A stretch of DNA of 9,953 bases from JBGVSA01 sp041807905 (GTDB taxonomy: Bacteria > Pseudomonadota > Gammaproteobacteria > Burkholderiales > Rhodocyclaceae): the NCBI RefSeq assembly GCF_041807905.1, contig NZ_JBGVSA010000053.1:1-9953 (forward strand), written 5' to 3'. The stretch's first letter is position 1; every line of letters begins with the position of its first letter. This document shows, one piece after another, positions 7,566 through 9,953 of this stretch. Made by a program: the position numbers and the translations under genes. The notes beneath the pieces are model-generated. The model was not told the DNA's origin, did not search any database, and worked only from the letters and a program-made list of their open reading frames with translations.

Positions 7566-7581
7566 ATCAAGGAGACCCGAG

Positions 7582-8094
7582 ATGGCAACCACCCCAAGAG
7601 ACAACGTCCTGGATTGGCTGCGCGATGCCCATGGCATGGAGCAGCAGGCCGAGAGCATGCTGACCGCGCAGGCGGAGCGCCTGGAGAACTACCCGGACCT
7701 GCGCGCGCGCATACAGCAGCACATCGAAGAGACGCGATGGCAGCAGCAACAACTCGAAGCCTGCATCTCGCGGCTGGGTGGTTCCACATCCACCGTCAAG
7801 GATCTGACCGGCAAGCTCATGGCGTTCGGTCAGGGCATCGTCGGCATGACGATGACCGACGAGGTCGTCAAAGGTGCGCTGAGCGGGTACGTGTTCGAGA
7901 ACATGGAGATCGCCTCGTACACGATCCTCATCGCCGCCGCCGAAGCGGTCGGCGACACCGCCACGCGCGACACCTGCGCAGCGATCCTCAACCAGGAAGT
8001 GGCGATGGCAAGGTGGCTGCTCGAACACCTCGGCCCCGTCACCGAGACTTTCCTGTTGCGCGACCAGACGCCCGGCGTGCAAGCCAAGCGCTGA
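7582..8094 (+). CDS. DUF892 ferritin-like protein (YciE/YciF family)
   Basis: This 170-residue cytosolic protein starts at 7582, with AAGGAG 7 nt upstream; reading further upstream gives non-family sequence. It has the four-helix, ferritin-like layout of DUF892: helix A with DAHGMEQQAESML (residues 15-27), helix B with HIEETRWQQQQLEACISRLG (47-66), helix C with VFENMEIASYTILIAAAEAVGD (104-125) and helix D with LNQEVAMARWLLEHLG (136-151). Conserved acidic residues in these helices (Glu20, Glu49/50, Glu106/109, Glu139) are candidate ligands for a dinuclear metal site. The family is stress-associated in enterobacteria, but its reaction is not firmly established. It is followed after 29 bases by manganese catalase on the same strand, so the two are probably co-transcribed. 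A role in peroxide or metal-linked protection is inference from this pairing. Confidence 0.93.
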   Translation: MATTPRDNVLDWLRDAHGMEQQAESMLTAQAERLENYPDLRARIQQHIEETRWQQQQLEACISRLGGSTSTVKDLTGKLMAFGQGIVGMTMTDEVVKGALSGYVFENMEIASYTILIAAAEAVGDTATRDTCAAILNQEVAMARWLLEHLGPVTETFLLRDQTPGVQAKR

Positions 8095-8123
8095 TTTCAT
8101 CCCGACCGAGAGGAGTGACCCCC

Positions 8124-9020
8124 ATGTTTGCCCACAACAAGCGGCTGCAATACACCGTGCGCGTATCCACGCCCAACCCCGGCCTTGCCAACCTCATGCT
8201 CGAACAGTTCGGCGGCCCGCAGGGCGAGCTGGCCGCGGCCATGCGTTACTTCACGCAGGCCGTCTCGGACGACGATCCGGGCCGCAAGGACATGTTGTTC
8301 GACATCGCGACCGAAGAGCTTTCGCACCTGGAAATCATCGGCCACATCGTCGTCATGCTCAACAAAGGCGCCAAGGGCGCGCTGGCCGAAGGCACGCAGG
8401 CCGAGGGCGAGCTATATCGCTCGATCACGGGCGCCGGCAACGACAGCCACGTCACCCAGGTGCTGTATGGTGCCGGTGCGCCGCTGGTCAATTCCGCCGG
8501 CGTGCCGTGGACGTCCGCTTATATCGACACCATTGGCGATCCGACCGCCGATCTGCGTTCGAACATCGCCGCCGAAGCCCGCGCCAAGCTGGTCTACGAA
8601 CGACTGATCAGCCTGACCGACGATCCGGGCGTGCGCGAAGCGCTGGGGTTCCTCATGACGCGCGAAATCGCGCACCAGAAGTCGTTCGAAAAAGCGCTGT
8701 ATTCCATCGAGCCCAACTTCCCGCCAGGCAAGCTCCCCGGCGATCCGCGCTTCGACAGCACGTATTTCAGTCTTTCCGAAGGGGAAGCGGCGGAGCAGCG
8801 CGGCTCGTGGAACCAGGGCGAGCAGTGGCGCTACGCATCGCAGCGCGAAGCGTTCAATCCAGCCGACGGCGGGACGGGCGAGGCGAGCGTGAACCTGTCG
8901 GACGCGCAGGCAATGGCCATTCAGCGCCTTGCCGAACGCACCGCCTCCAATCCCGACACCAATCCGCGTACTGGCGCAGAACTCGGCAGCGACGGAAGCG
9001 CTGCCCGTGCGGGTGGCTAG
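8124..9020 (+). CDS. Dinuclear manganese catalase
   Basis: This 298-residue, non-haem catalase should convert hydrogen peroxide to water and oxygen in the cytosol. The start at 8124 has AGGAG 8 nt upstream and gives the family N-terminus MFAHNKRLQY. All five expected manganese ligands of the family are present by alignment of motifs: Glu35 (QGELAAAMRYFTQ), Glu65 and His68 (ATEELSHLEIIGH), Glu151 (IAAEARAKLVYERL) and His184 (TREIAHQKSFEKAL). The C-terminal extension after about residue 205 (FDSTYFSLSEG...SWNQGEQW) matches proteobacterial members, and the length is typical. The last 40 residues are low-complexity and polar, probably a flexible tail. It is the second gene of the run that begins with the DUF892 protein. 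Haem- and iron-independent catalases of this kind commonly serve in stationary phase or stress. Confidence 0.97.
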   Translation: MFAHNKRLQYTVRVSTPNPGLANLMLEQFGGPQGELAAAMRYFTQAVSDDDPGRKDMLFDIATEELSHLEIIGHIVVMLNKGAKGALAEGTQAEGELYRSITGAGNDSHVTQVLYGAGAPLVNSAGVPWTSAYIDTIGDPTADLRSNIAAEARAKLVYERLISLTDDPGVREALGFLMTREIAHQKSFEKALYSIEPNFPPGKLPGDPRFDSTYFSLSEGEAAEQRGSWNQGEQWRYASQREAFNPADGGTGEASVNLSDAQAMAIQRLAERTASNPDTNPRTGAELGSDGSAARAGG

Positions 9021-9028
9021 CAAACGCC

Positions 9029-9048
9029 GCCGACGGCGCCACGTCGGC
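9029..9048 (+). repeat. Perfect 7-bp hairpin directly after the catalase stop
   Basis: GCCGACG-GCGCCA-CGTCGGC starts nine bases after the catalase stop codon. The T-run after it is only three bases (ATTTG), so it is a weak terminator at best. It may protect the 3' end of the upstream mRNA. Confidence 0.5.
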
Positions 9049-9055
9049 ATTTGAC

Positions 9056-9080
9056 GCCCGCCGCATCGAGCGGGCTTTAT
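9056..9080 (+). terminator. Possible weak or partial terminator between catalase and the acidic-protein gene
   Basis: GCCCGC (9056-9061) and GCGGGC (9070-9075) form a GC-only 6-bp stem with an 8-base loop, followed by TTTAT. The stem is good, but the U-tract is short. The next ribosome binding site begins at 9093, so read-through would reduce rather than stop downstream expression. Confidence 0.45.
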
Positions 9081-9103
9081 CTGAAGACCCAAAGGAGCAC
9101 GTC

Positions 9104-9346
9104 ATGCCTTCAAACCAATCCCCGCCCGGCTCCAACGAGCAGGCCAAAGAACCCGACGACGTCGACAGCGCATTGCTCGAAGAAGGCAGCTCGGTCACCG
9201 CCACCCCCGACGCGCAGGAACGCAGCGACGCCGAACGATCCGGGACTGAACGCAGCGAGGTCGAACAAGTCCAGGCTGACCAGGACGACGCCGATGAAGG
9301 CGACGTCGAAAGGAGCGGGGCGATTCCTTCCCGCCAGCCCGGCTGA
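9104..9346 (+). CDS. Small, highly acidic, probably disordered protein
   Basis: The start at 9104 has AGGAG 6 nt upstream, giving 80 residues. There are 21 Asp/Glu against 6 Lys/Arg, and no aromatic residue or cysteine, so the chain should be disordered and hydrophilic. Residues about 39-55 show a five-residue repeat (ERSDA, ERSGT, ERSEV, EQVQA), with another ERSG near the C-terminus. There is no signal peptide or membrane segment. I do not recognise a named family. Short acidic proteins beside catalase or DUF892 genes are often annotated as hypothetical. The good ribosome binding site and position in the stress gene run support it as real. A hydration-type or chaperone-like protective role would be speculation. 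Confidence 0.75.
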   Translation: MPSNQSPPGSNEQAKEPDDVDSALLEEGSSVTATPDAQERSDAERSGTERSEVEQVQADQDDADEGDVERSGAIPSRQPG

Positions 9347-9367
9347 GGCGGTACGCGCCTTGCAGGT

Positions 9368-9402
9368 ATATCGCACCCCTCCCGACCGGGAGTGGTGCAT
9401 AT
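9368..9402 (+). repeat. Long imperfect hairpin upstream of the Gly/Ser-rich gene
   Basis: ATAT, GCACC and CTCCC (9368-9383) pair with GGGAG, GGTGC and ATAT (9388-9402) around a GACC loop. There is one bulged C at 9372 and one C/T mismatch at 9378/9393, so fourteen base pairs form in total. It lies 21 bases after the acidic-protein stop and ends 9 bases before the ribosome binding site at 9412-9416. No T-run follows, so it is more likely a leader or mRNA-stability structure than a terminator. Confidence 0.6.
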
Positions 9403-9422
9403 GAAACAAACAGGAGAACGAA

Positions 9423-9719
9423 ATGAAAACGCTACGTACCTTGATCGCAACCATCGGCCTCGGCGCCGCGCTGTCGGTACCCGCCTTCGCTCAAGTGGGC
9501 GGGCAGGGGCCCGGCGCCAAGAATGCCGGCGACACCTCGACGATGAGTTCCAGTTCAAGTTCGGTGCGCAATCGTGCCGACCAGCGGGGCGCCGGCACGT
9601 CCGCACCAGCGCGTCCGTCGCGCGAATCCGGCACCACGGGAACCGGCAGCGGATCGGGCTATGGCGGTACCGGCAGTGGAACGGGCTCCGGCTCGGGCAT
9701 GGGCTCTCCCGCGCGCTGA
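9423..9719 (+). CDS. Exported Gly/Ser-rich low-complexity protein
   Basis: The start at 9423 has AGGAG 6 nt upstream, giving 98 residues. Residues 1-23 (MKTLRTLIAT...SVPAFA) are a clear Sec signal peptide with cleavage after AFA before Gln24. The mature chain has a run of six serines (42-47) in MSSSSSS, a short Arg/Ala/Pro stretch and a C-terminal tract of Gly-Ser-Thr repeats (GTGSGSGYGGTGSGTGSGSG). It has no cysteine and no predictable fold. I do not recognise a family; many GC-rich proteobacteria encode similar small secreted proteins of unknown role. It is the last gene of the plus-strand run and may use its own promoter behind the hairpin at 9368-9402. Confidence 0.75.
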   Translation: MKTLRTLIATIGLGAALSVPAFAQVGGQGPGAKNAGDTSTMSSSSSSVRNRADQRGAGTSAPARPSRESGTTGTGSGSGYGGTGSGTGSGSGMGSPAR

Positions 9720-9813
9720 GTCCTGGATCTCATCTCGTCAGCGACTTGTCGTGCTTCGGGGGCCAGTCCGTCCCTGGGAATTCCGCTCACATGGCGCGAG
9801 GAGGGCTTCCGTC

Positions 9814-9848
9814 AAAAAAATGGGGCGCCCTTTTGGGGTGCCCCATTT
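9814..9848 (-). terminator. Rho-independent terminator of the convergent gene at the right edge
   Basis: Arms AAATGGGGC (9818-9826) and GCCCCATTT (9840-9848) are perfectly complementary. A further inner CCC/GGG pairing closes around TTTT. On the minus strand the hairpin is followed by seven T (9814-9820), and it sits 21 bases after the stop of the minus-strand gene. On the plus strand only three T follow, so it may also end the Gly/Ser gene's transcript, but less efficiently. Confidence 0.85.
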
Positions 9849-9869
9849 GCTTGGGTGGCTACAGCCGGA

Positions 9870-9953
9870 TTACCAGGCGATCACCACACCCACGCGACCG
9901 CCAAAGCTATCGCCCTGGCCGCCGGCGACAACGCGGTTGTAGTCGGCCGCCGC
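9870..9953 (-). CDS. C-terminal end of a probable outer-membrane protein, cut by the window edge
   Basis: Only the last 27 codons are visible, ending ...DSFGGRVGVVIAW with TAA at 9870-9872. The alternating pattern and the C-terminal Trp resemble the last beta-strand of outer-membrane barrels recognised by the BAM machinery (porin-like, or a trimeric autotransporter anchor). The T-rich terminator just downstream supports a genuine gene end. The family cannot be named from this fragment. Confidence 0.55.
   Translation of the reverse strand, partial: AAADYNRVVAGGQGDSFGGRVGVVIAW

Larger units (their letters stand above)
7211..7581. other. Divergent regulatory region between kinase and stress operon
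   Basis: This stretch of 371 bases contains no supported gene and must carry the promoters of both the kinase (minus) and the DUF892-catalase genes (plus). It holds a large hairpin at 7414-7445, a perfect inverted repeat at 7548-7565 just before the DUF892 ribosome binding site, and a candidate kinase promoter at 7273-7301. I found no convincing sigma-70 -35/-10 pair for the plus-strand genes, so an alternative sigma factor is possible. Confidence 0.5.

Noticed and set aside
7326..8123. Upstream in-frame extension of the manganese catalase overlapping the DUF892 gene.
   Set aside because: It runs out of frame through DUF892, while the family N-terminus and the ribosome binding site fix the start at 8124.
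9401..9420. ATG at 9401 as an alternative start for the last plus-strand gene.
   Set aside because: It is out of frame with the signal-peptide protein, lies on the hairpin arm and has no ribosome binding site; 9423 has AGGAG at 6 nt.

Overview
The window is GC-rich, densely coded chromosomal DNA of proteobacterial type. Clues are an autotransporter with an extended (ESPR-type) signal peptide, an RsbRD-like histidine kinase, a ferritin-like DUF892 protein next to a dinuclear manganese catalase, and a YMGG-like glycine-zipper protein. I read this as a soil or plant-associated beta- or gammaproteobacterium (Xanthomonadales such as Luteibacter/Dyella, or Burkholderiales). That assignment is inference from gene content; there is no rRNA or other phylogenetic marker.

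Left part (1-4490, minus strand): one very long reading frame, cut by the left edge, encodes a classical type Va autotransporter. In protein order it has an ESPR plus signal peptide, a passenger with about fifteen degenerate repeats of roughly 53 residues, a pertactin-type autochaperone region, a duplicated proline-rich linker, and the first part of the beta-barrel. No stop occurs in this frame across all 4490 bases. Next comes a gap of about 670 bases without a convincing gene but with several short inverted repeats (4503-5177).

Middle (5178-7210, minus strand): a small exported glycine-zipper protein, a gap of about 430 bases, then a soluble hybrid of RsbRD-type sensor domain and histidine kinase. 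No response regulator is visible.

Right part (7582-9719, plus strand): diverging from the kinase is a run of four co-directional genes, each with a good ribosome binding site. They are a DUF892 ferritin-like protein, a manganese catalase with all five metal ligands, a small very acidic disordered protein with a pentad repeat, and an exported Gly/Ser-rich protein. Hairpins sit in the spacers between catalase, acidic protein and Gly/Ser protein, so transcript ratios may be tuned. This looks like a peroxide or general-stress module. The adjacent kinase, with an N-terminus related to the stressosome family, is a candidate regulator, but only position suggests it.

Right edge: a strong Rho-independent terminator serves a convergent minus-strand gene, of which only the last 27 codons are visible. 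It ends in an amphipathic stretch with a C-terminal Trp, as outer-membrane beta-barrels do.

I saw no tRNA, rRNA, CRISPR array, insertion sequence or attachment site.
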